From the NCBI RefSeq assembly GCF_012927305.1, contig NZ_JABBGH010000001.1, positions 434,001 to 498,000 on the forward strand: a stretch of DNA of 64,000 nt, in the 5' to 3' direction. Each line of letters opens with the position of its first letter. Positions within the stretch are counted from its first letter, which is position 1. The notes beneath the pieces were generated by a model. It did not search any database, was not told the origin of the DNA, and saw only the letters and a list, made by a program, of their open reading frames with translations. A program made the translations under genes and the position numbers. Source of the stretch: Hymenobacter polaris. Lineage in GTDB: Bacteria > Bacteroidota > Bacteroidia > Cytophagales > Hymenobacteraceae. Below, in pieces: positions 1 through 8,197 of this stretch.

Positions 1-770
1 AGTACCTGGCTGCCGGGACTCACGAAGATGTAGTCGATGCGGTCGGCTAGGGGCGCGGCCAGGTCGAAACCCTGGAAGGTGCCCACCGGGCCATAGGGCG
101 GGGTGGTGCTGCTGGCGCGGGCGTCGCGCAACGGGCCTTGCATGGCTTTAATCTGCTCGGTGTCGGGCGTCGAATTGAAGTCGCCGGTGCAGATAACGGG
201 CGCGCTACCGGCGATTTCGGCAATCTTGCGCACCATCAGCTTGCCCGACTCGCGCCGGGCCACCACGCCTTGGTGGTCGAAGTGCACGCTGAAAAAATAG
301 AACTCCTGCTTGGTTGCCAGGTCTTTAAACTGGGCCCAGGTGCAGATGCGGTTGCAGCAGGTGGCGTCCCAGCCCTTGCCCGGCTTGTCGGGCGTCTCGC
401 TCAGCCAGAAGTCGCTAGTTTTGAGCAGCTGCAGGCGGCTTTTGCGGTAGAAGATGGCCGAGTGCTCGCCCGCCTCGCGCCCGTCGTCGCGCCCGCGCCC
501 CACGAAGGCGTAGTCGCGCAGCTCGGCAATGTCGTTGAGCTGGTCCCGAAAGCCCTCCTGCGTGCCAAACACGTCGAAGTGGTGGTAGCGCACCAGGTCC
601 TTCACCATCTCCTTGCGGTTGGGCCAGGCATTGGGGCCATCGCTGGCCGTGTTCATGCGCAGGTTGTAGGTAGCCACGCGCAGGGGCGGCGGCGCTACTC
701 GCCCTAGGGCCAGCTGGCTGGTAAAGAGGCAGGTAAGCAAGTAGCTTATCCAAAGAAAACGCAAGTTCAT
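1..770 (-). CDS. Endonuclease/exonuclease/phosphatase family protein, 3' end cut by window edge
   Basis: Reading leftward from an ATG at 770 gives a short hydrophobic signal-like N-terminus and then an EEP-fold protein. The segment VATYNLRMNTASDGPNAW is followed by a GTQEG motif (catalytic Glu of the family), by FSVHFDHQG, and by CTGDFNSTPD, which is the conserved GDFN block. Near the cut edge is ADRIDYIFVS, the D-x-I-D-Y-I element that precedes the final His, so most of the domain is present. Such secreted proteins hydrolyse phosphodiesters or phosphate esters; substrate unknown. The ORF is open to position 1, so the C-terminus lies outside the window. Secretion is inferred from the N-terminus only. 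Confidence 0.85.
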   Translation of the reverse strand, partial: MNLRFLWISYLLTCLFTSQLALGRVAPPPLRVATYNLRMNTASDGPNAWPNRKEMVKDLVRYHHFDVFGTQEGFRDQLNDIAELRDYAFVGRGRDDGREAGEHSAIFYRKSRLQLLKTSDFWLSETPDKPGKGWDATCCNRICTWAQFKDLATKQEFYFFSVHFDHQGVVARRESGKLMVRKIAEIAGSAPVICTGDFNSTPDTEQIKAMQGPLRDARASSTTPPYGPVGTFQGFDLAAPLADRIDYIFVSPGSQV

Positions 771-818
771 GCTACGGGTAAATGCTGGTGGAAAAGTAGG
801 TAGGTGGTGGCTGGCAGG

Positions 819-2414
819 TTATTTCTCCCAAATCGACTTCATGCCCATCACCTCCACCACCGGTAGCTGCAAGCCCTTCGCTTGCAGCGCCAGGCCGGTA
901 AAAGGCTGGCTGGGAAAGAAGATGCCCGTCAGGCAGGTACGCCCGCCGTCGGCAAACAGCTCCACCGAGGCCGCGTCGATAACCAGGCCGATTTCCTGCG
1001 CGTTGCCGCGCGCCTGGCGGGGCGCGTAGGCCACCCGGGTAAAGCCCTTATCGGCCGGCGCAAACGTGACGTTGCCCGACTGGCTGCGGTCGAAGTAATA
1101 CTGCTTCTTGGTGTGGTCGTAGCCAATGAGCACGCGCTCATTCTTACCGTTGCTCAGCTCCACCGCCCAGGTTTGGGCCCGCGGCACGTTGAAATGCAGC
1201 GTGTAGCGGCCGGTGGGGTGCTTGAGGTGGCGGGCCAGGTCGTAGCGGCCCTGCACCTGCACGTTGGGCAAGCTCACGAAATCCTCGGCCAGGCGGCCCA
1301 CCAGCCCTTCCACAGGGCGCGAGGTAAGCAGCAGCTCGCTGGCCCTAGGGCCGGGGCGCAGCGTGAGGGTACGCGGCACGGTCATGGCGCTGCGCCAGGG
1401 GCTGGTGGGCACCTGCTGGCCATATTCCCAGTTGCTCATCCAGCCAATGTAAGTGGGGCGGCTGCCCTTCGGCAGGTTGGCCCAGGTCACGCCCGCGTAG
1501 TTGTCGGGGCCGTAGTCGAGCCAGCGCGTGCCGGGCTGGCTGGTACTGAACGTCTTGCCATCAAACTTGCCCACGAAGTACTGCGTGGCCGAGCCGCCGT
1601 TGGGCCCGCCGGGGTTCATGTTCACAATCAGCACCCAGTGCGGCAGGCCCGCCGAGTCGGGCACCGCCACCAGGTCGGGGCACTCCCACACGCCGCCGTG
1701 GGCCCCTAGGGTTTGGCCAAAGTCACTGAGCTTCACCCAGCTGGTCAGGTTCTTAGAGGCGTAAAACTCCACGTGGTCGTGGGCCGACAGCGCCATTACC
1801 CACTGCTTCTGGGCGGGGTGCCAGCTCACCTTGGGGTCGCGGAAGTCGCGGCTGCCCTGGTTTTTCAGCACCGGGTTATGGGCGTACTTCGTCCAGGTCT
1901 GGCCGTGGTCGAGGCTGTAGGCCAGGCACTGGCTTTCCACGTCCTGGCGGTTGGCCTTCTCCTTTTCGGTGCTGTGGGCCGTGTACAGCGCCACCAGCGG
2001 GGCGGGCTGGCCGGGCCGCCCCAGGCCGCTGGTATTGGCCGAGTCGAGCACCGCCGAGCCCGAAAAAACCAATCCTAGGCTATCGGGCGCCAGGGCCGTG
2101 GGCTGTGGCTGCCAGTGCACCAGGTCGGGGCTGGTGGCGTGGCCCCAGTGCAGGTTGCCGGCCACGTTGGCGGTGGGGTTTTGCTGAAAAAACAGGTGGT
2201 ACGTGCCGTTTTCGTACACCAGCCCGTTGGGGTCGTTCATCCAGTTTTTGGGCGGCGAAAAGTGAAATTGCGGCCGGTATGGCTCGTTGTAGAGAGCACC
2301 GGGGCTAGGTGCCGCCGCTGCGGGCGCGCTAGTCGACTGCGACGAAGTGGGCGACGACTGGCAGGCAGCTAGGGCCGCCAGGGCCAGGAGCGCGGCCGCG
2401 GTAAACTTGAGCAT
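819..2414 (-). CDS. Glycoside hydrolase family 32 lipoprotein (levanase/fructan beta-fructosidase type)
   Basis: This 531-residue protein starts with a lipoprotein signal (lipobox LAAC, Cys18), so it is probably anchored in an envelope membrane. The GH32 five-bladed propeller signature WMNDPNG lies at 58-64, with the catalytic nucleophile Asp61. The RDP motif follows at 192-194 and the WECPDL block at 243-248, with the acid/base Glu244. A C-terminal beta-sandwich typical of GH32 follows. Family members cleave beta-fructosidic bonds in sucrose, inulin or levan; the exact linkage cannot be read from sequence. No SusC/SusD pair is in the window, so it is not part of a visible polysaccharide-utilisation locus. 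Confidence 0.93.
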   Translation of the reverse strand: MLKFTAAALLALAALAACQSSPTSSQSTSAPAAAAPSPGALYNEPYRPQFHFSPPKNWMNDPNGLVYENGTYHLFFQQNPTANVAGNLHWGHATSPDLVHWQPQPTALAPDSLGLVFSGSAVLDSANTSGLGRPGQPAPLVALYTAHSTEKEKANRQDVESQCLAYSLDHGQTWTKYAHNPVLKNQGSRDFRDPKVSWHPAQKQWVMALSAHDHVEFYASKNLTSWVKLSDFGQTLGAHGGVWECPDLVAVPDSAGLPHWVLIVNMNPGGPNGGSATQYFVGKFDGKTFSTSQPGTRWLDYGPDNYAGVTWANLPKGSRPTYIGWMSNWEYGQQVPTSPWRSAMTVPRTLTLRPGPRASELLLTSRPVEGLVGRLAEDFVSLPNVQVQGRYDLARHLKHPTGRYTLHFNVPRAQTWAVELSNGKNERVLIGYDHTKKQYYFDRSQSGNVTFAPADKGFTRVAYAPRQARGNAQEIGLVIDAASVELFADGGRTCLTGIFFPSQPFTGLALQAKGLQLPVVEVMGMKSIWEK

Positions 2415-2578
2415 GAGGGTAGGATAAGGCGGGGAAAATTAGTCCCGGCCGCGCACTTGTTGGCGTAGCCGTTGGGCTTTTCTTCTTAAAATGCCTTAAT
2501 CCTGTACCCAAAAAACTCAACTAAAAACAGACCTTCGCGCGTTCTTTCAGCTGCCGCTCATCTGCCGCTTACTCTACT

Positions 2579-3565
2579 ATGCTTATCTCCGACGAACTAC
2601 TTATTTCCCGTGGCCACGTTCTCGAACAACTCGAAGGGTATCTAAAGGATAACATCTATACCTTTCTGAAACCCGTTGAGGACAGCTGGCAACCCGGCGA
2701 TTTCTTGCCCGATTCGCGCCGCGATACCTTCTTCGCCGAGGTGAAGGAGTTGCGCGAAAAAGCCAACGGCCTGAGCTACGACCTGCTGGCCGTGCTCATC
2801 GGCGATACCATCACCGAAGAAGCCCTGCCTAACTATGAGGCTTGGTTTCATGAGCTGGACAACCTAAAGCGCGACCGCGACAACGGCTGGGCCAAGTGGA
2901 TACGGGGCTGGACGGCCGAGGAAAACCGTCACGGCGACTTGCTCAACCGCTACCTCTACCTCTGCGGCCGCGTCAACATGCGCGAGATGGAGGCCTCGAC
3001 CCAGCACCTCATCAACGACGGCTTTGACCTGGGCACCGCCCACGACCCGTACCGCGCCTTCGTGTACACGAGCTACCAGGAAATGGCCACTAATGTGTCG
3101 CACCGCCGCGTGGGCCAGCTGGCCCGCCAGGCCGGCGACGACCAGCTCTCGAAAATCTGCGGCATGATTGCCGGCGACGAGAACCGCCACGCCAAGGCCT
3201 ACAAAACGTTTATCTCGATGATTTTCGACCTCGACCCCAGCGAGATGATGCTGGCTTTCGAGGATATGATGCGCAAAAAAATCGTGATGCCCGCCCACTA
3301 CATGCGCGAGCTGGGGGTGGACATGGGCAAAACCTTCGGCCACTTCACCGACGCCGCCCAGCGCATCGGCGTCTACACCAGCCAAGACTACACCGACATC
3401 TTGGATACGCTGCTCGACGAGTGGAAGATAGCCAGCCGCACCGGCCTGACCCCCGCCGCCCAAAAAGCCCAGGACTACGTGATGAACCTGCCCGCCCGCC
3501 TGCGCCGCGTGAGCGACCGCATGCCCGTGCCCAAACTCGAGTACCAGTTCAAGTGGATTAGCTAG
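2579..3565 (+). CDS. Acyl-ACP desaturase (ferritin-like di-iron)
   Basis: The 328-residue soluble protein carries the two di-iron ligand motifs of the plant-type stearoyl-ACP desaturase family: EENRH at 114-118 and DENRH at 200-204, about 86 residues apart as expected. It introduces a double bond into an acyl chain bound to acyl carrier protein, using O2 and ferredoxin-type electrons, and so contributes to membrane fluidity. Length matches the family. The gene is monocistronic, followed by a strong hairpin terminator. No Shine-Dalgarno sequence precedes the ATG, as is usual in this phylum. Confidence 0.92.
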   Translation: MLISDELLISRGHVLEQLEGYLKDNIYTFLKPVEDSWQPGDFLPDSRRDTFFAEVKELREKANGLSYDLLAVLIGDTITEEALPNYEAWFHELDNLKRDRDNGWAKWIRGWTAEENRHGDLLNRYLYLCGRVNMREMEASTQHLINDGFDLGTAHDPYRAFVYTSYQEMATNVSHRRVGQLARQAGDDQLSKICGMIAGDENRHAKAYKTFISMIFDLDPSEMMLAFEDMMRKKIVMPAHYMRELGVDMGKTFGHFTDAAQRIGVYTSQDYTDILDTLLDEWKIASRTGLTPAAQKAQDYVMNLPARLRRVSDRMPVPKLEYQFKWIS

Positions 3566-3584
3566 CCCTAGGGGTAGTTTATAC

Positions 3585-3619
3585 AAAAAGCCGCTTCTCT
3601 GCTTAGGAGGCGGCTTTTT
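3585..3619. terminator. Hairpin terminator after the desaturase gene
   Basis: Ten-base arms AAAAAGCCGC and GCGGCTTTTT enclose a 15-base loop. A/T tracts on both sides mean it could stop transcription from the desaturase gene and from the convergent DUF427 gene. Confidence 0.8.
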
Positions 3620-3692
3620 CGTTTGTTGCCCGTTGCGATGCGCGGGACCCTAGGGCCGAAACTGCTAGTAACACGCTGGTAGCTGAAGCCGG

Positions 3693-3974
3693 CTACTGCT
3701 CAATCTTCACGCCTTTCCAGAAGGCTACCCGGCCTTTAATATTGTCGGCGGCCGGCTTGGGGCTGGGGTAGTACCAGGCAGCATCCTTGTTCAAGTCGCC
3801 GTTCACGCGCAGCGAGTAGTAGCTAGCCTGGCCCTTCCAGGGACAGGTAGTGTGGGCAATGCTGTCCTCAAAATACTCTTGCTTGAGGGCGTCGGCGGGG
3901 AAGTAGTGGTTGTTCTCGACCACTACCGTGTCGTTGCTTTCGGCTACGACGGTATTATTCCAAATGGCTTTCAT
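3693..3974 (-). CDS. DUF427 domain protein
   Basis: Small 93-residue cytoplasmic protein matching the DUF427 pattern: an N-terminal MKAIWNNTVVAES strand pair, VVENNHYFP, the conserved HTTCPWKGQASYYSL block (TxCPxKG), and a C-terminal FWKGVKI. The fold is a small beta-barrel of unknown biochemical role. It lies alone, convergent with the desaturase gene. The family call rests on the TCPWKG block; function is not inferred. Confidence 0.85.
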   Translation of the reverse strand: MKAIWNNTVVAESNDTVVVENNHYFPADALKQEYFEDSIAHTTCPWKGQASYYSLRVNGDLNKDAAWYYPSPKPAADNIKGRVAFWKGVKIEQ

Positions 3975-4138
3975 AAAAAAATAAGGTCCTAGGGCCCGGT
4001 TACGTAATGGCTGAGTAGCAACAGGCTAGTTTGGCGCGGCGCGGTTGCTGATGGGCCGCCGCGCTGGGCTAGGCTGCTTAATTGAACATTGCCGCGCCGC
4101 GCCTTGTTTTCCTAGCCACTACGTACCTTGAGGAAACT

Positions 4139-5248
4139 ATGGCTATTGGCGTTCGCTTTCGTGATTTTGTGCCCGATGAAAACCAGGGCGAGCAGGGCTT
4201 TGAGCAGCTCTTTAAGCTTTTTATGCAGCTCGTTACCATTACGAGCGGCGATGTGGGCGAGGCGCTGCAGTGGCTCAATGAGCTAGATAAGCAGTACGGC
4301 CTCACCAATGACGACTACGGAATGGGCAATTTCATCGAGGACCTGAAGAAAAAGGGCTACATCGATGAGAACGAGCAGGAGCGGGGTGAACTGAAAATCA
4401 CTCCCAAAACCGAGCAGAAGATTCGCAAGAATGCGCTGGAAGAGGTGTTTGGCAAGCTCAAGCGCGGCAACACCGGCAACCATCGCACGCCCCACACCGG
4501 GCAGGGCGACGAGCAAAGTACCGACCTGCGCGAGTTTCGCTTCGGCGACTCGCTGGAGCAGATTCAGATGACCGAATCTATCCGCAATGCGCAGCTAAAT
4601 CACGGCATGGACGGCGATAACTTCATGCTGACCGAGGGCGACCTGGAAGTGCGCGAGAATGAGCACAAGTCACAGACCAGCACGGTACTGATGATTGACA
4701 TCTCGCACTCCATGATACTCTACGGCGAGGACCGCATCACGCCTGCCAAAAAGGTAGCTATGGCCCTGGCCGAGCTGGTGAAGCAGAAGTACCCCAAGGA
4801 TTCGCTCGACGTGATTGTATTTGGCAACGACGCCTGGCAGATTGAGGTGAAGGACCTGCCTTACCTGCAAGTGGGCCCCTACCACACCAACACGGTGGCC
4901 GGGCTGGAACTGGCGATGGATTTGCTGCGCAAGCGCAAAACGCCTAACAAGCAAATCTTTATGATTACCGATGGCAAGCCTACGTGCCTCAAGGAGCCCG
5001 GCGGCTACTACAAGAACTCGTTTGGGCTCGACCGCAAGGTGGTGAACAAGACGCTGAACCTGGCCGCCGCCGCCCGCCGCATCAAAATCCCGATTACCAC
5101 CTTCATGATTACCTCCGACCCGTATTTGCAGAAGTTTGTGGAGGAGTTTACGGAAGTCAACCAAGGCAAGGCCTATTACTCGGGCCTGAAGGGCCTAGGG
5201 CAGCTGGTGTTTGAAGACTACAAGAAGAACCGCCGCAAGTCGCTGTAG
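4139..5248 (+). CDS. VWA domain protein (partner type of MoxR-like ATPases)
   Basis: The chosen ATG at 4139 gives 369 residues; a TTG 57 bases upstream is in frame but less likely. The N-terminal ~175 residues are helical and charged. The von Willebrand A domain follows, with the MIDAS motif DISHS at 187-191 and a downstream MITDGKPT strand carrying the third metal-site Asp. Proteins of this layout work with MoxR/ChlI-type AAA+ ATPases as chelatase or chaperone-like complexes that insert metals or remodel targets. The likely ATPase is the gene at 8198, three genes downstream. The substrate is unknown. A TACCTTGA box just upstream resembles a weak TAnnTTTG promoter. Confidence 0.88.
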   Translation: MAIGVRFRDFVPDENQGEQGFEQLFKLFMQLVTITSGDVGEALQWLNELDKQYGLTNDDYGMGNFIEDLKKKGYIDENEQERGELKITPKTEQKIRKNALEEVFGKLKRGNTGNHRTPHTGQGDEQSTDLREFRFGDSLEQIQMTESIRNAQLNHGMDGDNFMLTEGDLEVRENEHKSQTSTVLMIDISHSMILYGEDRITPAKKVAMALAELVKQKYPKDSLDVIVFGNDAWQIEVKDLPYLQVGPYHTNTVAGLELAMDLLRKRKTPNKQIFMITDGKPTCLKEPGGYYKNSFGLDRKVVNKTLNLAAAARRIKIPITTFMITSDPYLQKFVEEFTEVNQGKAYYSGLKGLGQLVFEDYKKNRRKSL

Positions 5249-5284
5249 CTAAACAGGCGGCGTGCCCCGCGTTGCTACGCATGG

Positions 5285-5314
5285 AGTCCCCGGAAGTACG
5301 TACTTTCGGGGGCT
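5285..5314 (+). terminator. Hairpin terminator after the VWA gene
   Basis: AGTCCCCGGAAGTA pairs with TACTTTCGGGGGCT with one mismatch around a two-base loop, followed by TTCTTATT. It lies inside the upstream in-frame extension of the next gene, which supports a downstream start (5334) for that gene. Confidence 0.7.
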
Positions 5315-5333
5315 TTCTTATTGCTGCTCTGCT

Positions 5334-5894
5334 ATGCGCTACTTCCTATCCATCCTTTTGTTGCTAGGGGCGGTGCTCACTGGCGGGGCTCAACCTATTT
5401 CGTTGGCGCCGGGCGGGCGGCCCAGGCCAGCTACTGGGTCGCCGGTAGTGCCGTTGGCCAAGGGTATGGCAGCCCCTGCCTTCCGACTGATAAATACCAG
5501 CGGCCAGGCGGTGGCCCTGAGTGACTTGCGGGGCAAAGTAATGTACCTGGATTTTTGGTTTGCTGGCTGCAAGCCCTGCCTGGCCGAAGCCCCCGCGGCG
5601 GCCAAGCTGAAGCAGCAGTTTGCGGGGCAGGAGGTGGTATTCGCTTACATTTCCACCGAAACCAACGTGGACGACTGGAAGCGCAGCATTGAGCAGCACG
5701 GATTGGCCGGGCCCACCAGCGTGCACCTGCTCGACCCCGAAGGGCGCTACGCCACCCGGGCCTACCACATCGACGGCTTCCCGACCTACGTGCTGCTCGA
5801 CCGCCGGAGCCGCGTGTGGAGCGGCAACGCCCCGCGCCCCTCCGACGGCTTGCCAGCCGTAAAAATGATTGCCCAGGCCTTGGCGGCCCGTTAG
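5334..5894 (+). CDS. TlpA/ResA-like thioredoxin-fold protein
   Basis: Starting at 5334 the product is 186 residues with a clear signal peptide (MRYFLSILLLLGAVLTGGAQ). The longer in-frame ORF from 5262 would run through a terminator hairpin. The redoxin domain shows the active site FWFAGCKPC with Cys79 and Cys82, and the later segment GFPTYVLLD containing the conserved cis-Pro. It probably acts in the periplasm as a thiol-disulfide reductase, for example in keeping c-type cytochrome haem sites reduced. The dihaem cytochrome gene lies just downstream and converges on it. Confidence 0.87.
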   Translation: MRYFLSILLLLGAVLTGGAQPISLAPGGRPRPATGSPVVPLAKGMAAPAFRLINTSGQAVALSDLRGKVMYLDFWFAGCKPCLAEAPAAAKLKQQFAGQEVVFAYISTETNVDDWKRSIEQHGLAGPTSVHLLDPEGRYATRAYHIDGFPTYVLLDRRSRVWSGNAPRPSDGLPAVKMIAQALAAR

Positions 5895-5904
5895 GCCCTA
5901 GGGC

Positions 5905-6837
5905 TTACTTAACGGCGGGCAGCCTCGGCACCGACTGCAGGTAGGCGTAGATGGCTTGTACTTCCGCGTCGGTCATGGCCGAGTACTTAGGCATGGGGTA
6001 GCGCACGGGGCCGTGCGGGCCCTGCCCGAAGCGCAGCGTGGCCGCCAGCTGGGCCGGCGACCAGCCACCAATGCCGGTGCCGGTGATATTGGCCGAGCGG
6101 ATGGGCTGGCCCTGCTGGTCAAGCAGCAGGTTGCCGCCGCCCAGGTAGCCCGCCGATTTTTCCGGCTCTAGCGCGTTGTTGCTTTTGAAGTCCTTGGAGT
6201 GGCACTCGTAGCAGAGGTAGCGGCCTACCACCAGGTAGCGGCCATAGGCTACCGGGCTGCTAGCCGCCACAGGCCGCGCAGTGCTGGCGAGCAGCGGCGT
6301 GGGTTTCATCACGGTATTAGTGAGTGCCTTTAGCAGAAACGAGGGTTGCTGCGCGCGGCTAGGGGTAGGGTCGGCCCGCACCCACGGGCGGTCGGAGTGC
6401 AAAAAGGTCAGGATGGCCGCCAGGTCGTCGTCGGATAGGTAGGTGTAGTGGGGCATGATAAGCCGGTAGCGCCCATCGCGCCCCACTCCGGTGCGCAGCA
6501 GCACCGCTATTTCCGCATCGGTCCAGGCCCCAATGCCGTGCTGCTGGCTTTGCGTGATGTTGGACGAGTAGAGCGCGCCAAACTCGGTGGGCGTGTCGAG
6601 CAGCTGGTGCCCGCTGAGGCGGTTGGTTTGCTTGTTGAGGTGGCATTCGGCGCAGCTGGCGCGCACCAGATGCTCACCTAGCTCCACCTGGGCCGGCGTG
6701 TTGGTTAGGGTTGGCGCGGCCACTACGGGCACAGCGTAGTGCGGAACGCCGCGGGCAGCCACGAAAACAGCGAACCCAGCCAGTAGCAGCAGGCCAAAAC
6801 CTAAGGCAATGCCCAGCCAACGTAAAGTCGGTTTCAT
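5905..6837 (-). CDS. Membrane-anchored dihaem cytochrome c
   Basis: The 310-residue protein has one N-terminal membrane helix (roughly 7-28) and two c-type haem sites, CAECH at 62-66 and CYECH at 209-213. Each lies in its own cytochrome c domain with a candidate axial Met downstream (RLIMPHY near 128 and RYPMPKY near 285). It would sit on the periplasmic side of the inner membrane and carry electrons between a quinol-oxidising complex or dehydrogenase and a terminal acceptor. It is convergent with the thioredoxin-fold gene, 10 bases away. Confidence 0.9.
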   Translation of the reverse strand: MKPTLRWLGIALGFGLLLLAGFAVFVAARGVPHYAVPVVAAPTLTNTPAQVELGEHLVRASCAECHLNKQTNRLSGHQLLDTPTEFGALYSSNITQSQQHGIGAWTDAEIAVLLRTGVGRDGRYRLIMPHYTYLSDDDLAAILTFLHSDRPWVRADPTPSRAQQPSFLLKALTNTVMKPTPLLASTARPVAASSPVAYGRYLVVGRYLCYECHSKDFKSNNALEPEKSAGYLGGGNLLLDQQGQPIRSANITGTGIGGWSPAQLAATLRFGQGPHGPVRYPMPKYSAMTDAEVQAIYAYLQSVPRLPAVK

Positions 6838-7093
6838 GGAGCAGATAAACTAATTTTTGCTTGCAATTAAAGGTGAAAAAATAGCTTTATATTCAGGCGT
6901 TTTTACGTGTTTTACTCCTCATCTCAAAAAAAATATTGCACCTAGAGCCTTGATTGCGTGCTAGTAAGGCCTCTTATTCCGGCCAGGTGCGCGCTGCCCC
7001 GGTTGGTTGAGCTGCGTGCTACCCGGCGCGCGGTGCGTGCTCCTAGGCCCGTCGCTTCGAAAAAGCCCCTTCCTCACCCTCCTTTTTTAGTCT

Positions 7094-8074
7094 ATGAAAA
7101 ACTCTACTTTTACCCGCATCCTACTGGGGGTGCTAGTGCTGGCGATAATGGGCATGACCCTGAAAATAGTCAGCAGTAAAGCCGCGAAGCCCACTACCAC
7201 CCTGGTGGAGGAGCCCGCGGCCGATACCGCCCACCCCGCGAAAGCTAGCGCCGCGCTCCACCCCGAGCAGGTATTCAACTACGTGCCCCTGAAGCCGGTA
7301 GGCGGCAAGCTGCGCGGGGTGGTGGAGCTGGGAGCCAGCGGATTCAACTCGTTTATTGTGCGCACCGATGCGCTTCACAACTGGCAGCTGCAAAAAGCGG
7401 AGTATGACAACAGCCTGATAATGGAGAACATGGCTTCCGACGAGGATATTCGGCGGGGGCTGCGCGCCTACATTACCAAGATGCTGGACTACGGCGTGGC
7501 CGGCCGCGACATTCACTTCGTGGTAAGCTCGGGCGCCCTGAAGGTGCTGGCTACCCACCGCATTGTGGCGCAGCTGGCGCACATGCACTACGTGGTGAAC
7601 ACCATGACGCCGGCCAAGGAAGCGGCCCTGGGCCTGAACGTGGCCCTGCCGCCGCTGTTTGGCGACCGGGCCTTCGTGGTGGATATCGGCTCGGGCGGCA
7701 CCGAGATTTCGTGGCAGCAGGCAGGCAAAACGCAGTCGGTAGATACCTACGGCTCGAAATACTACGAGCACGGCGTGGCCGACGACGTGGTGGCGCTCGA
7801 TGCCAAGCACCAGGCCGAGCAGGTGCCCATTAGCGTGTCGCAAACCTGCTTTATTATGGGCGGCGTGCCGTTTGAGATGGCCAAGCAGGTGCGCAAGGGC
7901 AAAGAGCGCTACACCGTCCTCAGCCCGCCGGATGAATACCAGTTTGAGAGCGCCAAGGGCAAGGCGGGGGTAGTTATTTATAAGGCAGTTGCGCAAGCTA
8001 CTGGCTGCAAGAAGTTTATATTTGACTGGGACGCCAATTTTACGATTGGCTACCTGCTGTCGCTACCGCAGTAG
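7094..8074 (+). CDS. Membrane-anchored Ppx/GppA-like ASKHA-fold protein
   Basis: A single N-terminal membrane segment (about 8-28) is followed by a linker and an actin-fold-like domain. Blocks resembling exopolyphosphatase/GppA appear in the family order: VELGASGFNSFIV (compare DxGSNSFRL), VVSSGALKVLA, KEAALGLNVA, and VVDIGSGGTEISW (the second phosphate-binding loop). The first loop lacks the usual Asp, having VELG. The domain is small for a full Ppx and no HD domain follows. Possible roles are polyphosphate or pppGpp hydrolysis or a nucleotide-binding scaffold. The family call is moderate and the function is unproven. It lies between the VWA and MoxR genes. Confidence 0.6.
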   Translation: MKNSTFTRILLGVLVLAIMGMTLKIVSSKAAKPTTTLVEEPAADTAHPAKASAALHPEQVFNYVPLKPVGGKLRGVVELGASGFNSFIVRTDALHNWQLQKAEYDNSLIMENMASDEDIRRGLRAYITKMLDYGVAGRDIHFVVSSGALKVLATHRIVAQLAHMHYVVNTMTPAKEAALGLNVALPPLFGDRAFVVDIGSGGTEISWQQAGKTQSVDTYGSKYYEHGVADDVVALDAKHQAEQVPISVSQTCFIMGGVPFEMAKQVRKGKERYTVLSPPDEYQFESAKGKAGVVIYKAVAQATGCKKFIFDWDANFTIGYLLSLPQ

Positions 8075-8197
8075 GCGGGGCGCCGTGGGCCAGCCGCTGG
8101 CCCGGCTGGCGGCCCCTAGGGCGGCGGCCAGGCCCCAGGGTAAAATCTTGGCCGGGAGCGGCTGAACCTCAAGGCGCCCGTGGGAGTTTACTACCTG

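Noticed and set aside
6838..7093. Gap between divergent cytochrome and Ppx-like genes
   Set aside because: AT-rich start and a CCTAGG motif, but no convincing promoter box, RNA or small gene.
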